A stretch of DNA of 64,000 nt, taken from assembly GCF_028023555.1 (NCBI RefSeq), contig NZ_JAQIOY010000003.1, positions 682,001 through 746,000 on the forward strand. The letters are read 5' to 3'. Origin of the DNA: Thalassococcus_A lentus. Its GTDB lineage: Bacteria; Pseudomonadota; Alphaproteobacteria; Rhodobacterales; Rhodobacteraceae. Of this stretch, positions 44,565 through 52,311 are shown one piece after another. A model generated the notes under the pieces. The model had not been told where the DNA came from, did not search any database, and saw only the letters and a program-made list of their open reading frames with translations. The translations under genes and the position numbers were made by a program. Positions within the stretch are counted from its first letter, which is position 1. Every line of letters starts with the position of its first letter.

Positions 44565-45201
44565 GCCGCTCTTGCGCATCGAAGACCTTGAGGCCTCGGC
44601 AGAGACGCAACACAAAGACGCCATGCTTCACGCCCGAATTTGGCTAGAGCGAGCCGCTCATTTCGCACATTCGGCCAACACCCACGCGCCTACGGAATTG
44701 TTTCGTTTGCCTCTTGATCCCGAAGATGCTGCCCGCATGCAATGGCTAGATGCAGATCGGATATTTTGGGCCAATTTTCTTTGGCGGGTTTGCATCGTGC
44801 ACTTGGGCCCATGGGTGTTGCAAGGGATACCTCCGGCACTTGAGGATCGCAAATTCCCATTGGATATGGTGACACGATCGCGAATTGCGCGGGTGATGCG
44901 GTTGTGTCGCGGAAAGAAGCTCAATGCCACCAAGGCTCGCGATGTTGCTCTGGTCACCGGCCTTAAGGAGCTAAATCGCATGAACGTGGCAATTACCTCA
45001 AGTGAAACGCGAGTGGATTACGGAAAGACCGCTGAGCGATTCGCATATGATATTCTCAACGGTTTTGACGCGGCCAACATCGCTGAGAACACCATCGCAA
45101 CAATATGGAGGAGACGCCACAAAACTCTGGCGAAAGTGACAGAAGGCATGAACGGGCTTTCAATTAAAGAGGCCGAAGCACATTGGAGGGCAATACTCTA
45201 G
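44557..45201 (+). CDS. Island protein of unknown function (214 aa)
   Basis: 214 residues, mostly helical and basic near the end, with no signal peptide or membrane segment and no motif I recognise. It overlaps the integrase gene by eight bases, so it is probably translated with it. Candidates are a recombination accessory or regulator, but nothing in the sequence decides it. Confidence 0.7.
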   Translation: MAKPLLRIEDLEASAETQHKDAMLHARIWLERAAHFAHSANTHAPTELFRLPLDPEDAARMQWLDADRIFWANFLWRVCIVHLGPWVLQGIPPALEDRKFPLDMVTRSRIARVMRLCRGKKLNATKARDVALVTGLKELNRMNVAITSSETRVDYGKTAERFAYDILNGFDAANIAENTIATIWRRRHKTLAKVTEGMNGLSIKEAEAHWRAIL

Positions 45202-45269
45202 AATTTGTCTTTTGATCTACGCGATCGTACTTCCCAGTTTGGCTGCATCTTTCAAGATGGAGCTAAGCA

Positions 45270-45560
45270 GTGACTATACTCAAAAATCAACACTACCCTC
45301 ATGCAATTCCTTCCGAACCCAGTGGTAAGCAGGAACGCACGCGCCGCGAGTTGGAACGGCCGGATATTGGTGTCGATCTCTTGCTGAAGGTCGACGAGGT
45401 AGCCGGCTGGCTTCAAATCTCTGTACCAACACTTTGGGGATGGATCGCTAAAGGCACTTTCCCTTCTCCGATAAAATTGGGGCGAACCTCCCGCTGGCGC
45501 AAATCAACAGTCGAAAGTTGGTTGCTGGACGCGCAATCGCACGCTGGGTCAGAAAAATGA
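45270..45560 (+). CDS. AlpA-like helix-turn-helix regulator / excisionase
   Basis: 96 residues. The C-terminal half reads LLKVDEVAGWLQISVPTLWGWIAKG then FPSPIKLG and WRKSTVESWL, the AlpA/MerR-like winged-helix pattern of excisionases and satellite regulators. About 35 extra N-terminal residues precede it. GTG start with GGAGCTAAG upstream. AlpA proteins activate integrase or excision in P4-like elements. Confidence 0.88.
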   Translation: MTILKNQHYPHAIPSEPSGKQERTRRELERPDIGVDLLLKVDEVAGWLQISVPTLWGWIAKGTFPSPIKLGRTSRWRKSTVESWLLDAQSHAGSEK

Positions 45561-45856
45561 CCCATCCCTTTAGCGAAACAGCCGATCGCTACGTCGGAGT
45601 GGTTGCAGCGTGGTATGGCTGGCGGGTGATCGTGTGCAAGGATGGAATACAATGGATCATTCAGCGCAAACGCGGCGGTCAGAGGGCGTGGCGCAACGAG
45701 TCGTTCTGCGTCACCCTTCGCGCGCTGATCCGGAACCTGACCAGCGCTGATGCACCCCCTGACGCGATTGAGACGCTGCGGACATTGCCCGAGAATGCTG
45801 CCCAGTTCGATCTGGGCGCGTGGCGAGAGGCAAAGGCCGATCTAGCAATCACTTGA
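45557..45856 (+). CDS. Small island protein of unknown function (99 aa)
   Basis: 99 residues starting MTHPFSETADRYVGVVAAWYGW, with a basic middle (QRKRGGQRAWRNESF). ATGA overlap with the AlpA-like gene shows coupling. The basic stretch may bind nucleic acid. No family recognised. Confidence 0.72.
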   Translation: MTHPFSETADRYVGVVAAWYGWRVIVCKDGIQWIIQRKRGGQRAWRNESFCVTLRALIRNLTSADAPPDAIETLRTLPENAAQFDLGAWREAKADLAIT

Positions 45857-45987
45857 AATAGCGAGGCCCGGTCGCACCGCCTGCGCCGGGCCTCTAATTT
45901 GCACCGCCGAAACCGACGCTCTCAAGCAAACATAGCCTACCCAAAAACGGGTCCGCTAACAAGGTTTCGCCCGACGACTGTGGGATC

Positions 45988-46380
45988 ATGGGACGCGACA
46001 AACGAAACGAACAGCGAGGCGGCAGGTTCGCCAGATATCCAGCCGAAATCATAGAAAGCGTTGCTTGGCTCAGTTTATCCGGCTACGCAGTCAAGCTGCA
46101 TCTTGTTTTGATCCAGCGCCAGTTCGGATCTTCAGACGAGCTCGCGGCGATGTCGGAGAACGAAGCTTGCAAGGCTTTGGGCTTGGGATCACGCCAAACA
46201 GCGCGAAACGCGTTTAAGCAACTGGTAGACGCAGGTTTCATTGTCCTGCAGGTGCCTGCGCATCTAGGATCCAACGGCTACGGTCGGGCAGCGAAGTATC
46301 GCCTGACGCACTTGCGCTACAATTCGAAACCACCGACGAGGGATTGGGTCGAAAAAACAAAAACCCCGCACAGAAAGTGA
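45988..46380 (+). CDS. Winged-helix-like protein ahead of the iteron-like repeats
   Basis: 130 residues. GYAVKLHLVLIQRQFG and CKALGLGSRQTARNAFKQLVDAGFIVLQVP look like a replication-initiator or regulator winged helix. The stop codon lies inside the first copy of a repeat family that continues for 110 bp downstream, which links the protein to those DNA repeats. It could be the initiator of the excised circle. Confidence 0.7.
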   Translation: MGRDKRNEQRGGRFARYPAEIIESVAWLSLSGYAVKLHLVLIQRQFGSSDELAAMSENEACKALGLGSRQTARNAFKQLVDAGFIVLQVPAHLGSNGYGRAAKYRLTHLRYNSKPPTRDWVEKTKTPHRK

Positions 46381-46491
46381 CCAATACCCTTGCCCAAAAA
46401 GTGATCAATGCGCGTCTTAACTGGGTGTTGAAGCATTGCCCAAAAAGTGATCAATGCGCACGCGGTTTCCTTGCACATAAAGTGGTCAATT
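46368..46491 (+). repeat. Iteron-like direct repeats (four copies)
   Basis: A GTGATCAAT-type core occurs at 46377, 46401, 46447 and 46482. Copies two and three are identical over 24 nt (46390-46413 and 46436-46459); copies one and four are degenerate. Spacings are 24, 46 and 35 bp. They begin at the end of the winged-helix-like gene and could be binding sites for that protein, possibly a replication origin of the excised element. Confidence 0.75.
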
Positions 46492-46689
46492 TCTAAGACT
46501 CTGCCATAGGCCCTATGGCTTTGGGCAACGACAAAGGATCGCCTTGGGGCCACACCTCAATTGGATCGGATGGCACCGCGATCTACGCTTCAAAAGTGTT
46601 TCGCTCAAAAAAACCTGTTGGCCTCAGGCGCTTTCAACACGGGTGGCTGCGTCTATGCTGGAAATCCATTAGGTCTCTGAGTGAGCGCA

Positions 46690-46863
46690 ATGATTCTGAA
46701 CGCTTACACATTACTCGCCATACTTGGCTTGGGTTTCAATCTCCGTCTACTGATCGGCGGTTTTATATGGTCGGCGCTGTGGTTTTTGTCGTATCGTCAT
46801 TCAAGGGGGCGGGCGATTGGGGCCTTGTTCGTCGGGCAGCAGGGTTTGTTTGGGAGATTTTAA
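46690..46863 (+). CDS. Possible small membrane protein
   Basis: 57 residues, with a hydrophobic segment (YTLLAILGLGFNLRLLIGGFIWSALWFL split by one Arg). It ends where the BRCT gene starts. No clear ribosome-binding site, so this is a weak call. Confidence 0.25.
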   Translation: MILNAYTLLAILGLGFNLRLLIGGFIWSALWFLSYRHSRGRAIGALFVGQQGLFGRF

Positions 46864-47367
46864 GTGAAAGTATGTGTGACGGGTAAGCTGGTAGGATTTA
46901 CACGAAAAGAAGCCAAAGCCGCAATAGAGTCTTTGGATGCAGAATTTTCCACGACGGTAACATACGATACCAACTATTTGGTGGCCGCATCTTTAAAAAC
47001 TGGCAAGGCAAAGAAGGCATCTCAGATCGGCGTGGACGTAATCACAGAAGCCGAATTTGAAGACTTCTTAGATGCGGGCGCGTTCCCTGATAACAAGCTC
47101 CCTGGCAAACCACAAAGAGCACCAAGGGAGTGGGTAAACAATTTTCCAGATCTGGAATGGCAAGAACTTCCGCCCTCTGAGATGCGCGTGAAGAGCATCG
47201 AATATCAAAATTCAGATGGTGTCGTAACAACTCGCAAAATACGGCCCATCGCTACAGCTGAGTACGTTACCAAAAGAGGCCTAAAGGTCGAATACTTGAA
47301 AGGCCAAGACTTAACCACTGATAGGTTGAAATGGTTTCGATTCGATAGGATCTTGAGCCTTTCCTGA
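46864..47367 (+). CDS. BRCT-domain protein
   Basis: 167 residues. The first 75 match a BRCT domain of the LigA type: VCVTGKLVGFTRKEAKAAIE, TYDTNYLVAAS, GKAKKASQIGVDVITEAEFEDFL. The remainder (about 90-167) is a separate beta-rich domain ending LKWFRFDRILSL, vaguely like a WYL or nucleic-acid-binding fold. BRCT domains recognise DNA ends or phosphopeptides and are normally part of larger repair enzymes. Start is GTG with GGGAG upstream. Flanked by two 13-bp direct repeats. Confidence 0.8.
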   Translation: MKVCVTGKLVGFTRKEAKAAIESLDAEFSTTVTYDTNYLVAASLKTGKAKKASQIGVDVITEAEFEDFLDAGAFPDNKLPGKPQRAPREWVNNFPDLEWQELPPSEMRVKSIEYQNSDGVVTTRKIRPIATAEYVTKRGLKVEYLKGQDLTTDRLKWFRFDRILSLS

Positions 47368-47686
47368 AGTCTGACTTAGGGCCTTGTTCGTTGGGACGCT
47401 GTCGCGAGAGCGTTGGTCTGCTGTGTATGGTTTTAACCTTCATGAGCGCAGAAAAGACCCGCTGAGAACCTACCGAGGGCTTGCGTGCGTCGGGGCCAGA
47501 ATAGGGGTCGGTTGCAGATAGAGGCGGAATCCTGCGCTAACGAAATTGGGGGCTTCTGTCCCACTTGAACTTGCAGGATAACTCGCCCGATAAGCCTTTG
47601 ATCTGCCTCACAGCGTTTTTTTCCAAGACAGACAGTAGATCGATTGGGACGCAGGGCAGGTCCATACTGCGCCAAGGAGGGTGGAA
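47368..47686. other. Non-coding stretch inside the island
   Basis: 319 bases with no gene I can support. It includes the second 13-bp copy of GGGCCTTGTTCGT (47379-47391; first copy 46820-46832) and AAGGAGG, the ribosome-binding site of the next gene. It may hold a promoter. Confidence 0.4.
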
Positions 47687-48334
47687 TTGACATACGATCT
47701 GAGAACTTTCTCCGAGCTTCGCGATCTGCTCGACGCGAAGCTGACAACCCACGATGGGGAGCCTTTGTCTTGTGAATTGTACGAGTGTTCTAACCCTACA
47801 GGAAAGCTGTCACTGATTGCTGAAGACGGCAAAGAGATTGTCTTTCATGTTGCCGAAGCTTGCAACATCGCGAATTTGGTCCTGTCGATTGATCGCATTC
47901 TGTCCTCTCCAAGATCAAATAAAGGCTGCGCTCAGCTGTCAGACATTTTCCTGGTAAATCTTGATATTCTACGGGAATACATCCGCGCGGCTTTGCCTTC
48001 CGACTGGTACGCCGAGACGGACGCAGACAAAAATGTCAGATTTTGGGCCGGTTTCATAAAGCACCCAAGAGACTATGTTTTTGCGCATCGGTGCCTCGCT
48101 GATATGTACGAGAACCTTGATCCCGCTCCAGCGGTCATAAATAGTGACTTCCTAAGCACTTGGCATGGTCTTTCCAATTCTGAGAAAGACCGGAAAAAAG
48201 CTGACTTGGCCCATCGTGTGGTAGAGGTCCAACTTCCGAGCATCAGCGAGATTTCCGACTTCTTCACTTCATGCTCTAAGCACCTTCAGAAAATGATTGA
48301 GCTGTCGAGGAACGAGGAAACAACATCCCGGTAA
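47687..48334 (+). CDS. Island protein of unknown function (215 aa)
   Basis: 215 residues, acidic, with no signal peptide or membrane segment. A TTG start at 47687 is chosen because AAGGAGG sits six bases upstream; the GTG at 47681 is too close to it. No family recognised. It lies at the cargo position of the island, next to the BRCT gene, so a defence or satellite function is possible but unsupported. Confidence 0.72.
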   Translation: MTYDLRTFSELRDLLDAKLTTHDGEPLSCELYECSNPTGKLSLIAEDGKEIVFHVAEACNIANLVLSIDRILSSPRSNKGCAQLSDIFLVNLDILREYIRAALPSDWYAETDADKNVRFWAGFIKHPRDYVFAHRCLADMYENLDPAPAVINSDFLSTWHGLSNSEKDRKKADLAHRVVEVQLPSISEISDFFTSCSKHLQKMIELSRNEETTSR

Positions 48335-48404
48335 ACTTAGCGCAGGCTTCCGCCCCTATCCGCAACTGACCCCAGAGTACCGCAAAGGCCGCTCTCGCGC
48401 GCCC

Positions 48405-48914
48405 TCAGTGGCGCGTTGGGCCGTCCTCTGTCTTCGGGAATATCTGCGCCAGCAATTCAGGGGTCGCCGCGTCAGGGTGAATTATGACCATCCCGGCGGA
48501 TGGCTGTGCTGCATTGCCTACGTGTTCGACCTTCTGCGCAGGTGAAACTCCGTTGATTCCTGCAAGCCATTCACTCGCCCGCATGGCAACGCTCAAGTTT
48601 TCCCGCTGATTTGCCAACTCCACAATGTTGCGAATTGCCCTTTGACCTGCGTTTTCCCGGAAGAGGCGGGCGAGGGTATTGGCGAGCGCAACGCCATGTT
48701 TTGAACGGCGAGCGCGCGAAAAGTTCTCCTCTGTCACGCCTGCGTTCCTTGCCGCTTCGCGCGCGAAGCGGGCTTCTCCTACACACATCAAGCATAGAGC
48801 AGAAATTGTGGCTGATGACATGCGGGAACCGCGCGGTTTGTGTTCGCGAGCGGCCTCAAACAGTGCAAAAGCTGCGGGGAATTTGTCGGGATCGAGGGGG
48901 CATTGCTGTTTCAT
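48405..48914 (-). CDS. Possible phage small-terminase-like protein
   Basis: 169 residues. A helical region (about 45-75; AREAARNAGVTEENFSRARRSK) looks like a helix-turn-helix, followed by helices and then AGINGVSPAQKVEH and a beta-rich tail (GMVIIHPD). The order matches small terminase subunits and HTH_51-like proteins. If right, this is a DNA-packaging recognition protein, typical of satellites that hijack a helper phage. No large terminase is present. The call rests on pattern only. Confidence 0.45.
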   Translation of the reverse strand: MKQQCPLDPDKFPAAFALFEAAREHKPRGSRMSSATISALCLMCVGEARFAREAARNAGVTEENFSRARRSKHGVALANTLARLFRENAGQRAIRNIVELANQRENLSVAMRASEWLAGINGVSPAQKVEHVGNAAQPSAGMVIIHPDAATPELLAQIFPKTEDGPTRH

Positions 48915-48970
48915 ACTCTGCAATTTGCATTGGTCCGTCCAAAACGAACAAGCACCTCGTATGAACATGC

Positions 48971-49621
48971 CTACTCACAATAGTTTGATATAAATGCACC
49001 AACCTCAGTGGAAGGCAGGGAAAAGGTCAAATCCAAGTATGACCTGATTTCACGGCCACGGAATTCCAGCGTTGCGAAAAATTGATCATCGGTCGAAATG
49101 GAGCCGCTACCAAGCAGGAGCTTGAGAAAGTGCCTAGAGGCTTCCTCGTTAAGCTTCAGAGTCGCATCGTCAACGGGTTGATAGGGAACCGCGCCGAAAG
49201 ACTTCAATTTTTCGGCTTGAGTTTTTTCGCTTATCCATATTCGGAATGCACTTTGAAAATCATGAAGAAACTGCTGTTTCTCCTCAGCATGCAGATATGC
49301 AACCGGAGGATGCCCTGTTTTGCATACGAGACGGAGCAGCACCGGCCCTGCGGGAAACATGAAATCGACGCGGCTGAGGGATTTCCGGTAATCGTCGGCC
49401 GGAAGAAATGAAAAGACAACGGCCGTGTTGAGTCCGCCATCCGCGACGGGCATCTGGCGCTCCAGTTTTTCGTAAGCCTCTGCTCGCTCAGCTTCTGTTA
49501 CTACAGTCGGCTTTTTTGGCCGTAAGGTTTCATCACTGAACCCAAAAAGATCTGCGCGCCCAGGGAAAGCTATTGAGATTGAGAAAAAAAATAGACCGAG
49601 TATTTGGTATAGCTTGCTCAC
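48971..49621 (-). CDS. Exported protein of unknown function
   Basis: 216 residues with a signal peptide (LYQILGLFFFSISIAFPGRA, about 4-23), then an alpha/beta domain with no recognised motif (VVFSFLPADDYRKSLSRVDF and RGREIRSYLDL). GTG start overlapping the stop of the small gene upstream (GTGA), so they are coupled. Confidence 0.72.
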   Translation of the reverse strand: MSKLYQILGLFFFSISIAFPGRADLFGFSDETLRPKKPTVVTEAERAEAYEKLERQMPVADGGLNTAVVFSFLPADDYRKSLSRVDFMFPAGPVLLRLVCKTGHPPVAYLHAEEKQQFLHDFQSAFRIWISEKTQAEKLKSFGAVPYQPVDDATLKLNEEASRHFLKLLLGSGSISTDDQFFATLEFRGREIRSYLDLTFSLPSTEVGAFISNYCE

Positions 49622-49773
49622 AAAACCACCACATAAAACAAAAGACGAATACCTACCTGCGTTAAGCTTTGGGCCAATTTCGCAGTCATATCTCGCGTTA
49701 CCAAAACAGCGACAGTCATACCAAGGAAAAAATAATCGACATCGAAAAATTTCAGGCGTGCGGGCGATGGCAT
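49618..49773 (-). CDS. Small membrane protein coupled to the exported protein
   Basis: 51 residues, starting MPSPARLKFFDVDYFFLG, with hydrophobic segments at about 14-26 and 41-51. Its stop overlaps the GTG start of the exported protein. A longer frame begins at 49887 but runs across the G/T homopolymer tract and is less credible. Confidence 0.45.
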   Translation of the reverse strand: MPSPARLKFFDVDYFFLGMTVAVLVTRDMTAKLAQSLTQVGIRLLFYVVVL

Positions 49774-49796
49774 GTACCTCAGAGCGCGCGCCCGGC

Positions 49797-49818
49797 TTTT
49801 TTTTGGGGGGGGTGGGGG
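49797..49818 (+). repeat. Homopolymer tract T8-G8-T-G5
   Basis: Eight T (49797-49804), eight G (49805-49812), one T, then five G (49814-49818), just upstream of the small coupled gene. Such runs are prone to slippage and to sequencing error. Confidence 0.9.
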
Positions 49819-49944
49819 TAGCGCCCTGCCCTGTTTGCTTGGGTGGGGTGTTCCCGATCGATGCGCGCAGGGCGACGCTTGGATCAACGCAGGGGTGGTA
49901 AGCGGTGCGGGCTTCTCTCAGCGGTTATAGCGCCCTGTGGCGCC

Positions 49945-50136
49945 TCAAGCGGTAGGCTTGCCCTGCCTGCGCTTGCCCTCTGTCTGCAACACTTTGATTA
50001 ACGCATCTAGGGCATTCGGTGACAGGTGCGATAGATCGGTGGAGCGGGGATTCTGAAACATATTTTGCATGGTCACGAGCAGGTTAACGAGTTCTTTCTT
50101 GGGGAGCGCCTGCACGGCGTCGGCGGGGCGTGTCAT
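49945..50136 (-). CDS. Small island protein of unknown function (63 aa)
   Basis: 63 residues, helical, MTRPADAVQALPKKELVNLL at the start and a basic C-terminus (EGKRRQGKPTA). No family recognised; weak ribosome-binding site. Codon use is plausible for a small accessory protein. Confidence 0.5.
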   Translation of the reverse strand: MTRPADAVQALPKKELVNLLVTMQNMFQNPRSTDLSHLSPNALDALIKVLQTEGKRRQGKPTA

Positions 50137-50467
50137 TCGTCTATTTTTCTTTAATCGGCCTACGGAAATGCAGACTGGTTAAGCGATGAATGGGACAGAC
50201 GCGACCTCCAAAGTAAACTTCACCCCGTCCCCAATTTGCGGTCCTATGCCAGAATGCTAGGCATTGGAGAAGCGTGCGGGCGATGTCAACGCGTGCGCAT
50301 GGTTAGCAAAATCGGCTTATGCGCCAGCCAATCGTGTCATCAAGGATTGGCTCGATCAGATTTGTCTTTTCGTACAGTGAAGCGAGGGCAGCAAGGTGGG
50401 CAAAAGGGTGGGCATAACCAGGGCGGTAAGGCCTAAGGCTTTGTTTTAATGTTTCTTTTATGAATAA
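50137..50467. other. Right end of the island, no gene recognised
   Basis: 331 bases between the small gene and attR. One short open frame on the plus strand (50236-50436) is cysteine- and glycine-rich without start signals, and I do not accept it. Confidence 0.4.
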
Positions 50468-50485
50468 AATGGTGCCCCCACACGG
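50468..50485 (+). repeat. Right attachment site (attR) within tRNA-Thr
   Basis: Identical 18 bases to 43190-43207. It comprises the last 16 bases of the tRNA (ending CCA) plus two beyond, so the tRNA gene stays complete after integration. Confidence 0.92.
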
Positions 50486-50545
50486 ACTCGAACCGCGGAC
50501 CTACTGATTACAAATCAGTTGCTCTACCAGCTGAGCTATAGGGGC
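50470..50545 (-). tRNA. tRNA-Thr (anticodon TGT)
   Basis: 76 nt. The minus strand folds into a full cloverleaf: acceptor GCCCCTA/TGGGGGC, D-arm GCTC/GAGC, anticodon stem ACTGA/TCAGT with loop TTTGTAA, T-arm CGCGG-TTCGAGT-CCGTG, discriminator A and an encoded CCA. Anticodon TGT reads ACN codons for threonine. The 3' end is the island's integration site. Confidence 0.97.
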
Positions 50546-50796
50546 ACTGCGCGCACCTGATAAGGCATTCTGGCGCGCTGTTGCAAGCGTAAATCTTCGG
50601 GTTTTTTCCATTTTTCTTTATCCCATCCAGTACCACTGCAAACAGCCGTTTGTTGAGGGGCCCGGTGACCCGGCAGGCCAATGACAAACGAAGTGTGTGA
50701 TCGCTGGCACGTATTGGGCTGCTCTGTGCCTGTGCCCTGTTCGTAACTGCAAAAGCGCTTATACTGCGGCGCAAAGCAAACGGGAAAACCGGACAC

Positions 50797-51678
50797 ATGC
50801 AGGTAATTCTTCATACTGGCGTGCATTGCACGGACGAAGACCGGGTGCTCAAGTGCCTGTTGCGCAACGCCGACACCTGGCGCCATGAGGGGATCGCTGT
50901 GCCCGGACCGGGCAAGTACCGCCAGCTTCTGACCGACGCGGTCAATTCAATGGCGAATGCCGAACCAGCCCCGGACGCGCGCGATGTGTTGCTGGACACC
51001 ATTCTTACCGTAGATCCTGAGAACGTCGACCGGCTGGTACTGAGCCACGAAAACCTGTTTTCGGTGCCCAAACTGCTGCTCGGCGGCGGGCGGCTCTATC
51101 GCAAGGCTGAAAGCCGCCTGCAAATGATCTGCGACCTGTTTCAGGGCGATGAAGTCGAACTCTTTATGGGGTTGCGCGATCCGGCCACATTTCTGCCTGC
51201 CGTCTTTGCAGCGACACCGCACGAAACCTTGGAAAGCTTCCTGAACGGTGTTGATCCCGCCTACGTCAGATGGTCGGATTTGATCCGCCGCATCCGTACA
51301 GATGTGCCCCAAGTCCCAATCACGGTTTGGTGCAACGAAGACACCCCCCTGATCTGGGGTGAAGTCATTCGCGAGATGGCTGGTATTGAACTGACCCGGA
51401 AAATCATCGGGGCGTTCGATGTCTTTTCCGACATCATCAGCACCGAAGGTATGAAACGGTTCCGCGCATTTCTGAAAGAACATCCAAACATCAACGAAAT
51501 GCAGAAACGCCGGGTCATGTCGGCGTTTCTCGACAAATACGCGCTGGATGAGGCTATCGAAGAAGAACTGGACCTGCCCGGCTGGGACGAAGCCTATGTC
51601 GATGCCCTGACCGATTTATACGATCAGGACATGGATCTCATTGCGAGCATGCCGGGCGTGACCGTTATCGCGCCCTGA
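50797..51678 (+). CDS. Conserved hypothetical protein
   Basis: 293 residues. The start QVILHTGVHCTDEDRVLKCL resembles the beta-strand/loop of sulfotransferase-like P-loop folds, but without a clear Walker A. The sequence is acidic overall and the C-terminus is rich in Glu/Asp (DEAIEEELDLPGWDEAYVDAL). I know of no assigned function. First core gene right of the tRNA, transcribed away from it. Confidence 0.75.
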   Translation: MQVILHTGVHCTDEDRVLKCLLRNADTWRHEGIAVPGPGKYRQLLTDAVNSMANAEPAPDARDVLLDTILTVDPENVDRLVLSHENLFSVPKLLLGGGRLYRKAESRLQMICDLFQGDEVELFMGLRDPATFLPAVFAATPHETLESFLNGVDPAYVRWSDLIRRIRTDVPQVPITVWCNEDTPLIWGEVIREMAGIELTRKIIGAFDVFSDIISTEGMKRFRAFLKEHPNINEMQKRRVMSAFLDKYALDEAIEEELDLPGWDEAYVDALTDLYDQDMDLIASMPGVTVIAP

Positions 51679-51692
51679 CACGCCGCATTGGC

Positions 51693-51950
51693 TCAGGCCA
51701 TGCCCAGCGCGCTTTTGTACATCTCCAACACCGCCTCTTCTTCGGCAATGTCGTCCTGATCGCGCTTGCGCAGCGCAATCACCTTGCGCATCACCTTGGT
51801 GTCGTAGCCGCGACCCTTGGCTTCGGCCATGACTTCTTTTTGCTGATCCGCGATGTCTTTCTTCTCGGCTTCCAAACGCTCAAACCGTTCGATGAAGCTG
51901 CGCAATTCGCCAGCGGCGACGCCGTAGCTGCCTTCAGATGAATCCTGCAT
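51693..51950 (-). CDS. gapR: GapR (DUF2312) nucleoid-associated protein
   Basis: 85 residues with the family core ELRSFIERFERLEAEKKDIA and GYDTKVMRKVIALRKRDQDD. GapR binds overtwisted, A+T-rich DNA in Caulobacter and many alphaproteobacteria and helps topology ahead of forks and transcription. Start at 51950 follows GGAGAGACCC. Single gene, convergent with 50797. Confidence 0.92.
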   Translation of the reverse strand: MQDSSEGSYGVAAGELRSFIERFERLEAEKKDIADQQKEVMAEAKGRGYDTKVMRKVIALRKRDQDDIAEEEAVLEMYKSALGMA

Positions 51951-52073
51951 GGGTCTCTCCTGCCTATGGAGGGGTTTGGCTACACCGACCACGCCAAACC
52001 ATCAAGGGCTTGCGGGACGGGTCATGCTCTTGTAGCGCAAAGCGCTGAAACCACATGCGCAAAGGATAGCACA

Positions 52074-52289
52074 ATGGATTGGATGGTTTGGGCTGGAACG
52101 GCCATTTCGCTGGCAGGCTTGGCTGGTCTGGTCTGGTGCATTTTGCGTGTATGGCGTGCGCGCAAGGCCGATCTGAGCGATGAAGAGCTGCGCGATGTCG
52201 TGCGCGGCGTTGTTCCGATCAACATGGGCGCGCTGTTTGCGTCCGTCATTGGCCTGATGATGGTGGTGCTGGGGATCTTTCTGGGCTGA
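52074..52289 (+). CDS. Small two-helix membrane protein
   Basis: 71 residues with hydrophobic segments at about 3-24 and 48-70, separated by a charged loop (ARKADLSDEELRDVVRG). AAAGGA precedes the ATG. Conserved-looking in style; function unknown. Confidence 0.75.
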   Translation: MDWMVWAGTAISLAGLAGLVWCILRVWRARKADLSDEELRDVVRGVVPINMGALFASVIGLMMVVLGIFLG

Positions 52290-52311
52290 CACTGTTCAGG
52301 GGAATTCCCGT

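Larger units (their letters stand above)
43190..50485. mobile_element. Integrative element (7.3 kb) in the 3' end of tRNA-Thr(TGT)
   Basis: The element is bounded by an 18-bp perfect direct repeat, at 43190-43207 and 50468-50485; the right copy is the 3' end of an intact tRNA-Thr. Just inside the left repeat is a tyrosine integrase. The cargo (AlpA-like regulator, winged-helix-like protein with iteron-like repeats, BRCT protein, unknown proteins, a possible small-terminase-like protein, a secreted protein) is unlike the metabolic genes on either side and visibly richer in A+T. No capsid, tail, conjugation or large-terminase genes are present, so it resembles a phage satellite or mobilisable island. 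Confidence 0.9.

Noticed and set aside
46515..46886. A 123-codon frame overlapping the start of the BRCT gene
   Set aside because: No ribosome-binding site, odd composition, and it overlaps a gene with a real domain.
49618..49887. An 89-codon version of the small coupled membrane gene
   Set aside because: The added N-terminus runs through the homopolymer tract and is Pro/Arg-rich; the start at 49773 is more credible.
43190..50485. CRISPR array
   Set aside because: The only repeats are four degenerate copies at irregular spacing; no array of regular repeats and spacers exists in the window.
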